64,000 bases of DNA, taken from the NCBI RefSeq assembly GCF_025717555.1, contig NZ_JAJIRP010000001.1, positions 839,054 to 903,053 of the forward strand. The letters run 5' to 3'. The stretch is from Paucibacter sp. B2R-40 (GTDB taxonomy: Bacteria; Pseudomonadota; Gammaproteobacteria; Burkholderiales; Burkholderiaceae_C). Both the position numbers and the translations under genes were made by a program. Of this stretch, positions 37,093 through 46,467 are shown one piece after another. The notes beneath the pieces were generated by a model, which did no database searches, was not told the DNA's origin, and saw only the letters and a list, made by a program, of their open reading frames with translations. Numbering within the stretch: the first letter of the stretch is position 1; each line of letters opens with the position of its first letter.

Positions 37093-38880
37093 ATGTCTCG
37101 ACTGCTGAGCTTCTGGGTCTTGCTGCTCGCCCTGATAGCCCAGGCGCCGGCGCAGGCACAAAGCCCCAAGGACGGGCCGCCCACCCTGGGTTTCGCGCTA
37201 CAGCCCAGCGGCCAGCTCTACATCAGCAGCCAGCATCAAGGCAAGGCCGTGCACTGGGTACGCGATGGCAGTCTGGGCAGCGGAAAGTGGACGCTGTTTG
37301 TCGGTGCGGCCAATGATCGCCTGCGGCTGATCTTCGACGACAAGCTCGGCCTGCAGGACATTCTTGCGATGGACAAAGGCCAACGCATCAGCGTGAACAA
37401 GGTGGGCCAAGAGCGCATCGAATATCGGCTGTACGGTCCCGATCGCAGCTTCATTCTTGGCTCAGTGCTGTACCTCAAGGACGGCCGCTGGCTGCAGGGT
37501 CTGATGCGGAGCGAAGCCTTTGCGGGCTATGCCGCGCTCAGCGACGTCGTCGACGTCAGCAGCAAATTCAGCGCGCAGGCGGGCGGCCCTGAGTCCTTCG
37601 GTCGCCAAACGCTGGCTTGGCTGCAGGCACGCTGGCAGGGCATCAGCCTGATCCCGGCCGCACAGGCACAGACCTCGGCCGGTGATGACATCGTCAAGAG
37701 TTTTTTTGGCCGCCCGGCGCAGGAACTGCAAGGCTTTTTTGGTGCGCCCCTGCATGAAATGTGGAAAGGCGCGCTGGTCGGCGCCGCCGCGTTCACCGTC
37801 ACCCTGGCATCGCAGACCTTTGTTGCCGGCGAAACCGTCGTTATCGGCACGGCCTTGACCGCCGCGGCCCCGTTTCTCGTTGCCGCCGGAGCCGGTGTGG
37901 CGGTCGGCGTCGCCGCCGAACGAAGCTATGAATGGGCACGCGCCAAGAATCTAGGCGGCAGCCAGTCGATGCGGGACTTGTTCAACCGCCTACAGGCAGA
38001 CACCCGCTACAGCCAGGAGCCCGCACCGGTGGCGCCAGCCCCTCTGTTCGCCCCGGCCGCTAGACCGAATCCGTCATCGCGCGGTTTGCTCGACATGGCC
38101 GACAAACTGGACCGCCTAGATCAGCAGGATGTCTCTATCGCAATTGAACGTGCCGACCAATGCACGCGAAAACGCGATTTTGATTGCAGCAATGCCCAGC
38201 TTGCCAAAGCGGCCAAGCTGGTCACCGGCAAGGACGACAAACTGGCACTCGCGAACTCGCAGCAAAACATGGCGGACGAAAAGTCGCGCATGGCCGAAGA
38301 AGCGCGCCGCGCCGCCGCAGAGGCGCAAGCTCTGGCATTGGCCCGCCAGCAAGAACAGGCACGACTCGCCCAGGCCGAGCAGCGGCGCGAAGCGGAGGGC
38401 GGTTTTCAATGGGGCAAGGCGCTCGCCATGGGCGGCGGCGCCCTGCTCGGTGGTGTGGGCAAACTGAGCGCCGAGATGCAAGGAAAGATTTTGACCGGCA
38501 TCGTCAAGGACAGCCTTGAAGGCCAATCCGGTGTCTCCAATTTCCAGGCCAGCGTCAACAGCCCAAAGAACGCTGGTGCTGGCCCTGGTGCAGGTACTGC
38601 GGGCAACGGCAATGCGGGTTCGACTGCTGGCGGCGCAGTCTCCAAGGCCGCCTTTAACGCCGGAGAACTCGCTTGCCAGCAAGAAGCGGATCGCGACGGC
38701 CGGCCCTACCAGGAGGCCCAGCTCGACACCTTCTGTGTCCTGGCCAGCAGCAATGCCTGTGTGAAGCGCAAATTCGGCTTCAACGGCTATGAGGCTGAGC
38801 GGATCGAATCCTGTGTGCGGATGAAACAATCGGCGCGGGCCTTGAAGCTGAATCCCGAGCTCTGCGGAGCCTGCCAATAA
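37093..38880 (+). CDS. Secreted/membrane protein of unknown function, coupled to the PEGA-SUMF1 gene
   Basis: 595 residues, not recognised. A signal peptide (MSRLLSFWVLLLALIAQAPA) leads into an all-beta N-terminal part (about 30-180). A hydrophobic Ala/Gly-rich block (about 235-285; GALVGAAAFTVTLASQTFVA, then AAAPFLVAAGAGVAVGVAAE) could insert in a membrane. Then come a CTRKRDFDCSNAQLAKAAKL helical segment, an Ala/Glu/Arg coiled coil (about 395-435), a Gly/Asn linker and a C-terminal domain with six Cys (CQQEADRDGRPY, FCVLASSNACVKRK, ESCVRMK, LCGACQ). The ATG follows the upstream TGA by one base, so the two products probably act together. An ATG at 37048 lies inside the previous gene. Confidence 0.85.
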   Translation: MSRLLSFWVLLLALIAQAPAQAQSPKDGPPTLGFALQPSGQLYISSQHQGKAVHWVRDGSLGSGKWTLFVGAANDRLRLIFDDKLGLQDILAMDKGQRISVNKVGQERIEYRLYGPDRSFILGSVLYLKDGRWLQGLMRSEAFAGYAALSDVVDVSSKFSAQAGGPESFGRQTLAWLQARWQGISLIPAAQAQTSAGDDIVKSFFGRPAQELQGFFGAPLHEMWKGALVGAAAFTVTLASQTFVAGETVVIGTALTAAAPFLVAAGAGVAVGVAAERSYEWARAKNLGGSQSMRDLFNRLQADTRYSQEPAPVAPAPLFAPAARPNPSSRGLLDMADKLDRLDQQDVSIAIERADQCTRKRDFDCSNAQLAKAAKLVTGKDDKLALANSQQNMADEKSRMAEEARRAAAEAQALALARQQEQARLAQAEQRREAEGGFQWGKALAMGGGALLGGVGKLSAEMQGKILTGIVKDSLEGQSGVSNFQASVNSPKNAGAGPGAGTAGNGNAGSTAGGAVSKAAFNAGELACQQEADRDGRPYQEAQLDTFCVLASSNACVKRKFGFNGYEAERIESCVRMKQSARALKLNPELCGACQ

Positions 38881-39101
38881 GCAACGGGGAACATGCCGTA
38901 CTGCCTTCCCCCAGCAGGTGTTGGCGATTGCATCGAACTGACCCACCGCGATCACGCAATACTGACCCACTGCTAGACGCTATCGATACGTTCGGATTTC
39001 AAGACTCGACCGGTTCCTACTAACCGCGCAGAAACACCCTTTGTGTGGACGTGCAATTTGAGGGGTAGGAAAGCCGTCGCGGCTTTAACCTGAAGCCACT
39101 A

Positions 39102-39186
39102 ATTTTTCCGAACTCTATTCTTTTCGTCAGGTCAGAATTGCCTCAATTTTTCCGAACTCTATTCCATGTTTCCGAACTCTATTCCG
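39102..39186 (+). repeat. Three short direct repeats (TTTCCGAACTCTATTC) before and into gph
   Basis: The unit TTTCCGAACTCTATTC occurs at about 39105-39120, 39150-39165 and 39169-39184. The first two share two to three more bases upstream. The third copy begins immediately after the gph ATG and encodes Phe-Pro-Asn-Ser-Ile. The other 220 bp of this gap (38881-39101) hold no gene that I can support. Confidence 0.8.
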
Positions 39187-39852
39187 TCGTACCAAGTCCA
39201 GCCGCAGGCCTTCATCATCGATCTTGATGGCACCATGGTGGACACCCTGGGTGACTTTGTGGCGGTGCTGGAGCGAGTCTTGACTGGCTTGGGTTTGCCC
39301 AGGGTCGACCGCGCTTTTGTGGAAAAGACGGTGGGTCGAGGCAGCGAGCATTTGATCCGCAGTTGCTTGGCAAAGGTGGGCGGCGACGCGGCTTTGTATG
39401 AGCAGGCCTGGCAGCAGTATCAGCAGCAGTACCGAGCCCTCAACGGCCAATTCTCTGCGGTCTACCCGGGCGTGCGCGAGGGCTTGCAGCGGCTGCGAGC
39501 GCTGGGCATGCCGATGGCCTGCCTGACCAATAAACCGGGCTCGTTTGCGCGCGAGTTGCTGGCACTCAAGGGCTTGGCTGGCTATTTCGACAAGGTCTTC
39601 GGCGGTGATGACTTCGAACGCAAAAAGCCCGATCCTTTGCCGCTGCTGAAGACTTGCGAGGCGCTGGGCTCTGAGCCCGCCCGGACCTGGATGATTGGCG
39701 ACTCCAGCAATGATGCGCAAGCGGCGCATGCGGCCGGCTGTCCCGTCGTTCTGGTCAGTTATGGCTACAACCATGGTGAGCCGATCCGCAATGTGCCGGC
39801 TATGCAATATGTGGATAGCTTGGACCGGATCAGCCTGAGCAATGAAGATTGA
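39166..39852 (+). CDS. gph: Phosphoglycolate phosphatase
   Basis: 228 residues, HAD superfamily. Motif I FIIDLDGTMVDT gives the nucleophile Asp, motif II is MACLTNKPG, motif III the Lys in RKKPDPLPLL, and motif IV MIGDSSNDAQAAHAAGC. It dephosphorylates 2-phosphoglycolate from DNA repair or oxygenase reactions. In many Burkholderiales gph precedes trpE, as it does here. The N-terminal codons MFPNSIP are supplied by a short repeat, so an in-frame later start cannot be excluded. Confidence 0.92.
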   Translation: MFPNSIPSYQVQPQAFIIDLDGTMVDTLGDFVAVLERVLTGLGLPRVDRAFVEKTVGRGSEHLIRSCLAKVGGDAALYEQAWQQYQQQYRALNGQFSAVYPGVREGLQRLRALGMPMACLTNKPGSFARELLALKGLAGYFDKVFGGDDFERKKPDPLPLLKTCEALGSEPARTWMIGDSSNDAQAAHAAGCPVVLVSYGYNHGEPIRNVPAMQYVDSLDRISLSNED

Positions 39853-39876
39853 TGCAGTGCGCACTTTGGGACGCGC

Positions 39877-40488
39877 TTAAGTCCGTCCTCGTTGCTCTTT
39901 GGCGATGCCCAGTAGCGCGTCCTTGAGTTGTTCATCGGCTGGAGATTTGCCCAACCAGATGCGCAACAGCGCCGAGTAGAACTCGGGCTCCTTGATCGGC
40001 GTGCCTTGTGGCTTGCCGTTCAGCAGCACGACCGAGCCGGTGCCGGGGATGAAATCGATAGAGAAATGCTCTCCGGCCGTCAGGCTCTTGCGGCTGGAGA
40101 AGATTTCGGCCACGCGCAGCACACCGTTGATGGCCTTGCTGAACTCCTCGCGCGAAGCGTTCTGCTCGATGCCCTTGGTGAACAGGCGGCCGAGCTCATT
40201 GCCGTCAACTTCTCGCAGCATCACGATGTGCAGGCGCTTCGGGCCGGCGGCGCTCAGCACAGCCTCGGGCGTAGAGGCCTTGGCGCTCAGGTAAAGCCCA
40301 GCTGTGTAGACCTGGAAGACGGCCTTGTAGCGTGTGCCGGCACCATTGAGCAGCAGCGGCTGTCCGCCGAGATTGAGAGTTTGCTCATACTTGACACCGG
40401 AGACTTCGATTGTCTGAGCTTGGGCGGGCAGCGGCTGGTGCAGGGCCAGGGTCAGGGCCAAGAGTGCCGTATAAAAGAATCCTCGCAT
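39877..40488 (-). CDS. Chalcone isomerase-like secreted protein
   Basis: 203 residues. A signal peptide (MRGFFYTALLALTLALHQPL ... AQA) precedes the chalcone isomerase-like fold (Chalcone_3 type): ITEVSGVKY-like start (IEVSGVKYEQTLNLGGQPLL), VFQVYTAGLYLSAKA, and FIPGTGSVVLLNGKPQG. Bacterial members are periplasmic and of unknown function; true flavonoid activity is not implied. It is convergent with gph (24-bp gap) and divergent from the trp leader. Confidence 0.88.
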   Translation of the reverse strand: MRGFFYTALLALTLALHQPLPAQAQTIEVSGVKYEQTLNLGGQPLLLNGAGTRYKAVFQVYTAGLYLSAKASTPEAVLSAAGPKRLHIVMLREVDGNELGRLFTKGIEQNASREEFSKAINGVLRVAEIFSSRKSLTAGEHFSIDFIPGTGSVVLLNGKPQGTPIKEPEFYSALLRIWLGKSPADEQLKDALLGIAKEQRGRT

Positions 40489-40617
40489 TGAATTGCTCCG
40501 TTCTTGTCGTCATTGAAGGTGCCCAGATTCAAGGCAGGGCGGAACCAGTATGCCGCGAAGGCGTGAGTCTGTCCGTCTGCGCGGCACGTCACATTGGGCT
40601 GATACACTGAAACCATC

Positions 40618-40698
40618 ATGTTCATCACGCGCAACTTCATCAAGGGGTCTCACGACCGGGGAGCCTGGCCCTGGCGTCGCCGGCCTGTGTTCGTTTGA
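40618..40698 (+). CDS. trpL: trp operon leader peptide
   Basis: 26 codons, MFITRNFIKGSHDRGAWPWR then RRPVFV and TGA. Trp codons occupy positions 17 and 19. It lies 127 bases before trpE and is followed by a terminator hairpin, the arrangement of a transcription attenuator: when charged tRNA-Trp is scarce, a ribosome stalls at the Trp codons and the terminator does not form. The ribosome site is weak, and a TACACT (40603-40608) just upstream could be a -10 box. Confidence 0.7.
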   Translation: MFITRNFIKGSHDRGAWPWRRRPVFV

Positions 40699-40781
40699 TG
40701 ACGCTTGTTGCTGTGCCTTTGATCGCTCGATAGACAGATAGTTAGGTCGAGCCCGGTCAGCCCAAGCGAGCTGTTTCTGCG

Positions 40782-40809
40782 GCGTGCCCAAAATAGACGG
40801 CGCGCTTTT
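40782..40809 (+). terminator. trp attenuator terminator hairpin
   Basis: GCGTGCC (40782-40788) pairs with GGCGCGC (40799-40805), one G-U pair included, around a 10-base loop; TTTT follows directly at 40806. It ends 16 bases before the trpE ATG, after the leader peptide, so it can act as the intrinsic terminator of the attenuator. Confidence 0.6.
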
Positions 40810-40825
40810 GCAAGGGTTTGACTTG

Positions 40826-42325
40826 ATGATTACCGAACTTGAATTCAAGAGCCTGGCTGCCCTGGGCTTTAACCGCATCCCCTTGATCAGCGAAGCCTTC
40901 GCTGATCTGGAAACCCCGCTCTCGCTCTACCTCAAACTCTGCTCGGGCTCAGGCGCCTACGGGGGCAAAGGCGGCAGCAACAGCTTTTTGCTGGAGTCGG
41001 TGGTCGGTGGTGAGCGCTTTGGGCGTTACTCCTATATCGGTCTGCCGGCCCGCACCGTGCTCAAGAGCCGCGGCCTGCTGACCGAAGTGATCTGCGACGG
41101 CCAAGTGGTCGAAAGCCATAACGGCAACCCGCTCGATTTCATCGCCGCCTATCAGCAGCGTTTCAAGGTGGCGCTGCGCCCCGGCATGCCAAGGTTTTGC
41201 GGTGGCCTGGCCGGCTACTTCGGCTATGACGCGGTGCGCTATATCGAGCCCAAGCTGGCTCAAACAGAGATGCCCGGCGGCGTCGACACGCCCGATGTGA
41301 TGCTCTTGCAGTGCGAGGAGCTGGCGGTCATCGACAACCTCAGCGGCAAGCTCTATTTGATTGTCTATGCCGACCCGAGCCAACCCGAGGCCTTTTTCAA
41401 GGCTCAAAAGCGCCTGACCGAATTGCGCGACAAGCTGGCCTATAGCGTCTCGGCGCCCGTGGTCAAGCGCGGTCAGGCGCATCCAGTCGAGCGCGAATTC
41501 GCCAAGGCCGACTATCTGAGCGCGGTCTTGCGGGCCAAGGAGTACATCGCTGCCGGCGACATGATGCAGGTGCAGATCGGCCAGCGCCTGCGCAAGCGTT
41601 ACACCGAATCGCCACTGAGCCTGTACCGGGCGCTGCGTTCGCTGAACCCCAGTCCGTATATGTATTTCTACGATATGGGCGACTTCCAGATCGTCGGTGC
41701 CTCGCCCGAGATTCTGGTCCGCCAGGAGCATTCGGCCGAGGGCGATAAGGTCACTATCCGCCCCTTGGCCGGCACTCGTCCGCGCGGTGGCACCACGGAG
41801 CAAGACCTGGCCCTGGAGCGCGAACTGAAGGCCGACCCCAAGGAGTTGGCCGAGCATCTGATGCTGATCGACCTGGCCCGCAATGACATCGGCCGTATCG
41901 TCAAGACCGGTTCGGTCAAGGTGACCGATGCTTTTGTGGTCGAGCGCTACTCGCATGTGATGCATCTGGTCAGCAATGTCGAAGGGCTGCTGAAAGACGG
42001 CATGAGCAATCTGGACGTGTTCCGCGCCAGCTTCCCGGCAGGCACGCTGAGCGGCGCGCCAAAGATTCGTGCGATGCAAATCATCGATGAGCTGGAGCCC
42101 GTCAAGCGCGGTATCTATGGTGGCGCGGTCGGTTGTCTGAGCTTTGCCGGCGATATGGATCTGGCCATCGCCATCCGCACCGGCATCATCAAGGACGAAA
42201 CGCTTTACGTGCAGGCAGCGGCCGGCGTGGTGGCCGACTCGGTGCCGGAGTTGGAATGGGCCGAAACGGAAGCCAAGGCCAGAGCCTTGATCCGTGCGGC
42301 TGAACTGGTTGAAGAGGGGTTCTGA
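40826..42325 (+). CDS. trpE: Anthranilate synthase component I
   Basis: 499 residues, chorismate-using subunit that makes anthranilate with ammonia from TrpG. The N-terminal tryptophan-feedback element is [18 protein letters not shown] (LLES). Chorismate-binding blocks follow: [63 protein letters not shown] and [16 protein letters not shown] take ATG 40826 (MITELEF); a start at 40784 would fall inside the terminator hairpin. The stop is followed by trpG after 2 bases. Confidence 0.97.
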   Translation: MITELEFKSLAALGFNRIPLISEAFADLETPLSLYLKLCSGSGAYGGKGGSNSFLLESVVGGERFGRYSYIGLPARTVLKSRGLLTEVICDGQVVESHNGNPLDFIAAYQQRFKVALRPGMPRFCGGLAGYFGYDAVRYIEPKLAQTEMPGGVDTPDVMLLQCEELAVIDNLSGKLYLIVYADPSQPEAFFKAQKRLTELRDKLAYSVSAPVVKRGQAHPVEREFAKADYLSAVLRAKEYIAAGDMMQVQIGQRLRKRYTESPLSLYRALRSLNPSPYMYFYDMGDFQIVGASPEILVRQEHSAEGDKVTIRPLAGTRPRGGTTEQDLALERELKADPKELAEHLMLIDLARNDIGRIVKTGSVKVTDAFVVERYSHVMHLVSNVEGLLKDGMSNLDVFRASFPAGTLSGAPKIRAMQIIDELEPVKRGIYGGAVGCLSFAGDMDLAIAIRTGIIKDETLYVQAAAGVVADSVPELEWAETEAKARALIRAAELVEEGF

Positions 42326-42327
42326 TC

Positions 42328-42912
42328 ATGTTGTTAATGATTGATAACTACGACAGCTTCACCTTCAACTTGGTGCAGTATTTTGGGGAACTGGGCGCCG
42401 AGGTGCGCGTGGCCCGTAACGACGAGATCACGCTGGCCGAGATCGAGGCGATGAAGCCCGATCATCTGGTGCTGTCACCCGGCCCTTGTTCGCCGGCCGA
42501 GGCCGGCATCTGCGTCAGTGCGATCCAGGCCTTCATGGGCAAGCTGCCGATTCTGGGCGTTTGTCTGGGGCACCAGAGCATGGGCGCGGCGGTGGGCGGC
42601 AAGATCATCCGCGCGCAGCGCCAGATGCATGGCAAGGCCAGCACGATCACGACGGATCAAAAGGGCGTGTTCAAGGGATTGCCCAAGGACTTCAGCGTCA
42701 TCCGTTATCACTCGCTGGTGATTGAAGAGGCCAGCATGCCCGAGGTGCTGGAGATCAGCGCGCGCAGCGAAGACGGCGAGATCATGGGTGTGCGCCACCG
42801 CGAACTGGCCGGTACGGCAACACCATTGGAAGGCGTGCAGTTCCACCCGGAATCGATACTCAGCGAGCATGGCCACGCGATGCTGAAGAACTTTTTGACG
42901 CTGGCGCTGTAG
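42328..42912 (+). CDS. trpG: Anthranilate synthase component II (glutamine amidotransferase)
   Basis: 194 residues, class I amidotransferase that supplies ammonia to Trp[21 protein letters not shown] at the start, the oxyanion loop LSPGPCSP, nucleophile Cys in [10 protein letters not shown] and the catalytic His-Pro-Glu in [10 protein letters not shown] are intact. In many betaproteobacteria the subunit also serves PabB. Followed after 3 bases by ltaE. Confidence 0.97.
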   Translation: MLLMIDNYDSFTFNLVQYFGELGAEVRVARNDEITLAEIEAMKPDHLVLSPGPCSPAEAGICVSAIQAFMGKLPILGVCLGHQSMGAAVGGKIIRAQRQMHGKASTITTDQKGVFKGLPKDFSVIRYHSLVIEEASMPEVLEISARSEDGEIMGVRHRELAGTATPLEGVQFHPESILSEHGHAMLKNFLTLAL

Positions 42913-42915
42913 CTC

Positions 42916-43938
42916 ATGAAAGTTGTAGATTTCCGTAGCGATACGGTGACGCAGCCGACGCCGGCCATGCGTGAGGCGATGGCTGCGGCCAAGCTGGGCG
43001 ACGATGTGTTTGGCGATGACCCCAGCGTCAATGCATTGCAGCAGGCAGTTGCCGAGCGGCTGGGCTTTGAGGCGGCGCTCTTTATGCCCACCGGCACGCA
43101 GAGCAATCTGGCCGCGCTGCTCAGCCATTGCCAACGCGGGGATGAATACATCGTCGGCCAGTTTGCGCACACCTTCCGCTGGGAGGGTGGTGGCGCGGCC
43201 GTGCTGGGCTCGATCCAGCCGCAGCCGCTGAATCATCAGCCCGATGGCACTTTGTCGCTGGCCGAGGTCGAAGCGAATATCAAACCCGACGATGTGCATT
43301 TCGCCCGCACCAAGCTGCTGACGCTAGAAAACACCATCGGCGGCAAGGTGCTGCCTTTGGCTTACCTGGCGCAAGCGTCGGCTTTGGCCTTGAAACATGG
43401 GCTGGCGCGCCATCTGGACGGCGCTCGGCTGTTCAACGCTGCGATGGCGGCTGGTGGTGAACCCTATGCCGCCGCCCGCGAGATAACGCAGCATTTCGAC
43501 AGCGTCTCGGTCTGCTTCTCGAAAGGCTTGGGCGCCCCTGTCGGCTCGGTCTTGTGCGGCTCGGCAGGCTTCATCCAGCAGGCCAAGCGTTGGCGCAAGA
43601 TGCTGGGCGGCGGTATGCGCCAGGGCGGCATCTTGGCGTCTGCCGCACATTACGCCCTGGACCATCATGTCGCTCGCTTGGCCGACGATCATGCCTTGGC
43701 CCGTCGGCTGGCGGTCGGCTTGCAAGGCCTTGACGGGGTGACGGTGGAGGCGCCGCAGACCAATATCGTGTTTGTCGATGTGGCTGGACCCCAGGCCGTC
43801 GGCGTGCTGGCCCATCTCAAGTCGCGTGGGGTGCTGGCGACCGGGCTCTACAAGCTGCGCTTTGTCACTCATCTCGATGTGAGCGAAGCGGATGTGGATC
43901 AGGCCATTGCCGCAATGCGCGAATTTTTCGCTGGATAA
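42916..43938 (+). CDS. ltaE: Low-specificity L-threonine aldolase
   Basis: 340 residues, PLP-dependent fold type I. It splits threonine/allo-threonine to glycine and acetaldehyde. Family blocks are [55 protein letters not shown] and the PLP-lysine context [14 protein letters not shown]. It interrupts the trp genes, lying 3 bp after trpG and 16 bp before trpD, so it must be co-transcribed with them. No link to tryptophan synthesis is known, though its reverse reaction and serine/glycine supply are conceivable. Confidence 0.95.
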   Translation: MKVVDFRSDTVTQPTPAMREAMAAAKLGDDVFGDDPSVNALQQAVAERLGFEAALFMPTGTQSNLAALLSHCQRGDEYIVGQFAHTFRWEGGGAAVLGSIQPQPLNHQPDGTLSLAEVEANIKPDDVHFARTKLLTLENTIGGKVLPLAYLAQASALALKHGLARHLDGARLFNAAMAAGGEPYAAAREITQHFDSVSVCFSKGLGAPVGSVLCGSAGFIQQAKRWRKMLGGGMRQGGILASAAHYALDHHVARLADDHALARRLAVGLQGLDGVTVEAPQTNIVFVDVAGPQAVGVLAHLKSRGVLATGLYKLRFVTHLDVSEADVDQAIAAMREFFAG

Positions 43939-43954
43939 CAGGATTGGAATCGTG

Positions 43955-44995
43955 ATGCCTTTTACCGACCAAGAAGCGCTGACCCGCGTCATCGAACACC
44001 GCGAAATCTTCCACGACGAAATGCTGACGCTGATGCGCCGCATCATGGCCGGCGAGATGTCGCCGGTGATGGCTGCGGCCTTGCTGACCGGCCTGCGCGT
44101 CAAGAAGGAAACCATCGGCGAGATCACCGCCGCCGCGCAGGTGATGCGTGAGTTGTCGACCAAAGTGCCTTTGGAGGCGGCGGCCCACCCCCATCTGGTG
44201 GACGTGGTCGGCACCGGCGGCGACGGTGCGCACACCTTCAATATCTCGACCTGCTCGATGTTTGTGGCCGCTGCGGCCGGCGCACAGGTCGCCAAGCACG
44301 GCAATCGCAGCGTTTCCAGCAAGACCGGCAGCGCCGATGTCTTGGAGGCACTCGGCGCCAACATCATGCTGACGCCGGCTCAGGTGGCGGCCTCGGTGGC
44401 GCAGATCGGCATCGGCTTTATGTTCGCGCCCAATCATCACCCGGCGATGAAAAACATCGCGCCGGTGCGGCGTGAATTGGGCGTGCGCACCATCTTCAAC
44501 ATCCTGGGCCCACTGACCAACCCGGCCGGCGCACCGAACATCCTGATGGGCGTGTTTCACCCCGATTTGGTCGGTATTCAGGTGCGCGTGATGCAGCGCC
44601 TGGGTGCCGAACATGCACTGGTCGTTTACGGCAAGGACGGCATGGATGAAATCTCGCTTGGCGCCGCGACCTTGGTCGGCGAATTGAAAAACGGCGAGGT
44701 GCGCGAATACGAGATTCACCCCGAGGATTTCGGCATGGCGATGGCCTCGAACCGCACGCTCAAGGTGGCCGGCCCGGAGGACTCGCGGCTGATGTTGATT
44801 GGCGCTTTGAACAACGAAGAAGGCCCCGCGCGCGATATCGTGATCCTGAACGCTGGTGCAACGCTGTACGCTGCCAATGTGGCCGATTCGATTGCCGCAG
44901 GCATTCAACTGGCTCGCGCGGCGATCGCTTCAGGCGCTGCGCGCGCGAAGCTGGATCAATTCGTCAGCAGCACGCAAACCCTGGGTCGAGGCTGA
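43955..44995 (+). CDS. trpD: Anthranilate phosphoribosyltransferase
   Basis: 346 residues, joins anthranilate and PRPP. The PRPP loop [16 protein letters not shown], anthranilate block [19 protein letters not shown] and ARREL-type GPLTNPA are present ([20 protein letters not shown] ... [10 protein letters not shown]). ATG 43955 (MPFTDQEAL) is used; a GTG one codon earlier also exists, and a longer frame to 43892 is unsupported. The following gene begins 1 base after its stop. Confidence 0.97.
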   Translation: MPFTDQEALTRVIEHREIFHDEMLTLMRRIMAGEMSPVMAAALLTGLRVKKETIGEITAAAQVMRELSTKVPLEAAAHPHLVDVVGTGGDGAHTFNISTCSMFVAAAAGAQVAKHGNRSVSSKTGSADVLEALGANIMLTPAQVAASVAQIGIGFMFAPNHHPAMKNIAPVRRELGVRTIFNILGPLTNPAGAPNILMGVFHPDLVGIQVRVMQRLGAEHALVVYGKDGMDEISLGAATLVGELKNGEVREYEIHPEDFGMAMASNRTLKVAGPEDSRLMLIGALNNEEGPARDIVILNAGATLYAANVADSIAAGIQLARAAIASGAARAKLDQFVSSTQTLGRG

Positions 44996-44996
44996 T

Positions 44997-45785
44997 ATGT
45001 CCGATATCCTGCGCCGCATCGTCGCGGTCAAACATGAAGAGTTGTTACGCGCTCGCAAGCAGCGTTCGCTGATCAGCTTGCGCGAAGAGGCTGAGGCAAG
45101 GCAGGACCGGCGTGGCTTCGCGGCCGCACTGCGCGCCAAAGTGGCGGCGGGCCAAAGCGCGGTGATCGCCGAGATCAAAAAGGCCTCGCCCAGCAAAGGT
45201 GTGTTGCGCGCCGATTTTCAACCCGCTGCGATCGCCGAGAGTTATGCCAAACACGGCGCGGCTTGCTTGAGTGTGCTGACCGACGAGCAGTTTTTTCAAG
45301 GCTCGGTCGCTTACCTGCAACAGGCGCGGGCGGCCTGCGACTTGCCGGTCTTGCGCAAGGATTTCATGGTCGATGAGTACCAAGTTTTCGAGGCTGGCGC
45401 GATGGGCGCTGATTGCATCTTGCTGATCGCCGCCTGCCTGGATGATGCACAAATGGCGGACCTCGAGGCGGTGGCACTCAGCCTCAATCTTGACGTGCTG
45501 GTGGAAGTGCATGACGGCGCGGAGCTTGAGCGTGCGCTGCGTTTGAAGACGCCGCTGGTCGGCATCAATAACCGCAATCTGCGCACCTTCGATGTGACCT
45601 TGGACACCACGCTGGGCTTGCTGGACCGGGTGCCGGCGGATCGCTTGTTGGTGACCGAGTCTGGCATCCTGGGCGCTGCCGATGTGCAGCGCATGCGGGC
45701 CGCGAATGTGCATGCTTTCTTGGTCGGAGAGGCCTTTATGCGGGCGCCGGACCCGGGTGCGGCCTTGGCGGCTGTGTTCGCCTGA
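44997..45785 (+). CDS. trpC: Indole-3-glycerol phosphate synthase
   Basis: 262 residues, TIM barrel. The signature [15 protein letters not shown] holds the catalytic Lys, followed by [45 protein letters not shown] ([11 protein letters not shown]) and VTESGI. It closes the ring of CdRP to give indole-3-glycerol phosphate. trpF, trpB and trpA are not in the window, as expected when the trp genes are split in betaproteobacteria. Confidence 0.97.
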   Translation: MSDILRRIVAVKHEELLRARKQRSLISLREEAEARQDRRGFAAALRAKVAAGQSAVIAEIKKASPSKGVLRADFQPAAIAESYAKHGAACLSVLTDEQFFQGSVAYLQQARAACDLPVLRKDFMVDEYQVFEAGAMGADCILLIAACLDDAQMADLEAVALSLNLDVLVEVHDGAELERALRLKTPLVGINNRNLRTFDVTLDTTLGLLDRVPADRLLVTESGILGAADVQRMRAANVHAFLVGEAFMRAPDPGAALAAVFA

Positions 45786-45786
45786 G

Positions 45787-46467
45787 ATGGACTTTTCAAG
45801 GCTTGACAGGGACTGGCGGCTGGTTGTCGAGGCCTGGGCCCTGAGTCCGGCCGGCCAGCAGCTACAAGCGTTTTGGGCGCGGCGCCGCGCCGCTGGCGCG
45901 GTTATTTTTCCGCCGGAGCCCATGCGGGCCTTGCGCCTAACGCCACTTTCACAGACCCGCGTGGTGATTCTCGGCCAAGACCCCTATCACGCTGCGGGCC
46001 AGGCCGAGGGCTTGGCGTTTTCGGTCCCGGAGGGCGTCAAAGCGCCGCCCAGCCTGCGCAATATTTTCAAGGAGCTGCAGCGCGACCTGGGCCAGCAGCC
46101 GCCGATGTCGGCCAGCCTTCTGCCTTGGGCTGAGCGCGGCGTTTTGCTGCTGAACTCGGTCTTGACGGTGGAAGAGGGCGCGCCGGCCAGTCATGCCGGT
46201 CAAGGCTGGGAAGCGCTCACCGATGCCTTGATCGCGGCGGCCGCCGAAGCCGCCGCGCCCAAGGTTTTCATGCTCTGGGGCGCCTATGCGCAGGCCAAGG
46301 CGGCGCTGATCGCTGCTGCCGGCCCGCAACACTTGATTCTGCGGGCCAATCACCCTTCGCCCTTGTCGGCGCTGCGACCGCCAGTCCCCTTCATGGGTTG
46401 CGGGCATTTTTCGCAGGCGGCAGCCTGGTTGGCCGCGCGGGAGCGGGCGATCGACTGGACGCTGTGA
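45787..46467 (+). CDS. ung: Uracil-DNA glycosylase
   Basis: 226 residues. The water-activating motif VVILGQDPYHAAGQAEGLAF holds the catalytic Asp; the Ser-Pro-Leu loop is ANHPSPLSALR with its His. It removes uracil from DNA. The ATG follows the trpC stop by 1 base, so it is translationally linked to the trp operon end; gene order trpC-ung is common in Burkholderiales. Confidence 0.96.
   Translation: MDFSRLDRDWRLVVEAWALSPAGQQLQAFWARRRAAGAVIFPPEPMRALRLTPLSQTRVVILGQDPYHAAGQAEGLAFSVPEGVKAPPSLRNIFKELQRDLGQQPPMSASLLPWAERGVLLLNSVLTVEEGAPASHAGQGWEALTDALIAAAAEAAAPKVFMLWGAYAQAKAALIAAAGPQHLILRANHPSPLSALRPPVPFMGCGHFSQAAAWLAARERAIDWTL

Noticed and set aside
40784..40825. Upstream extension of trpE (MPKIDGALLQGFDL)
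   Set aside because: These codons are the terminator hairpin of the attenuator; the family start is MITELEF at 40826.
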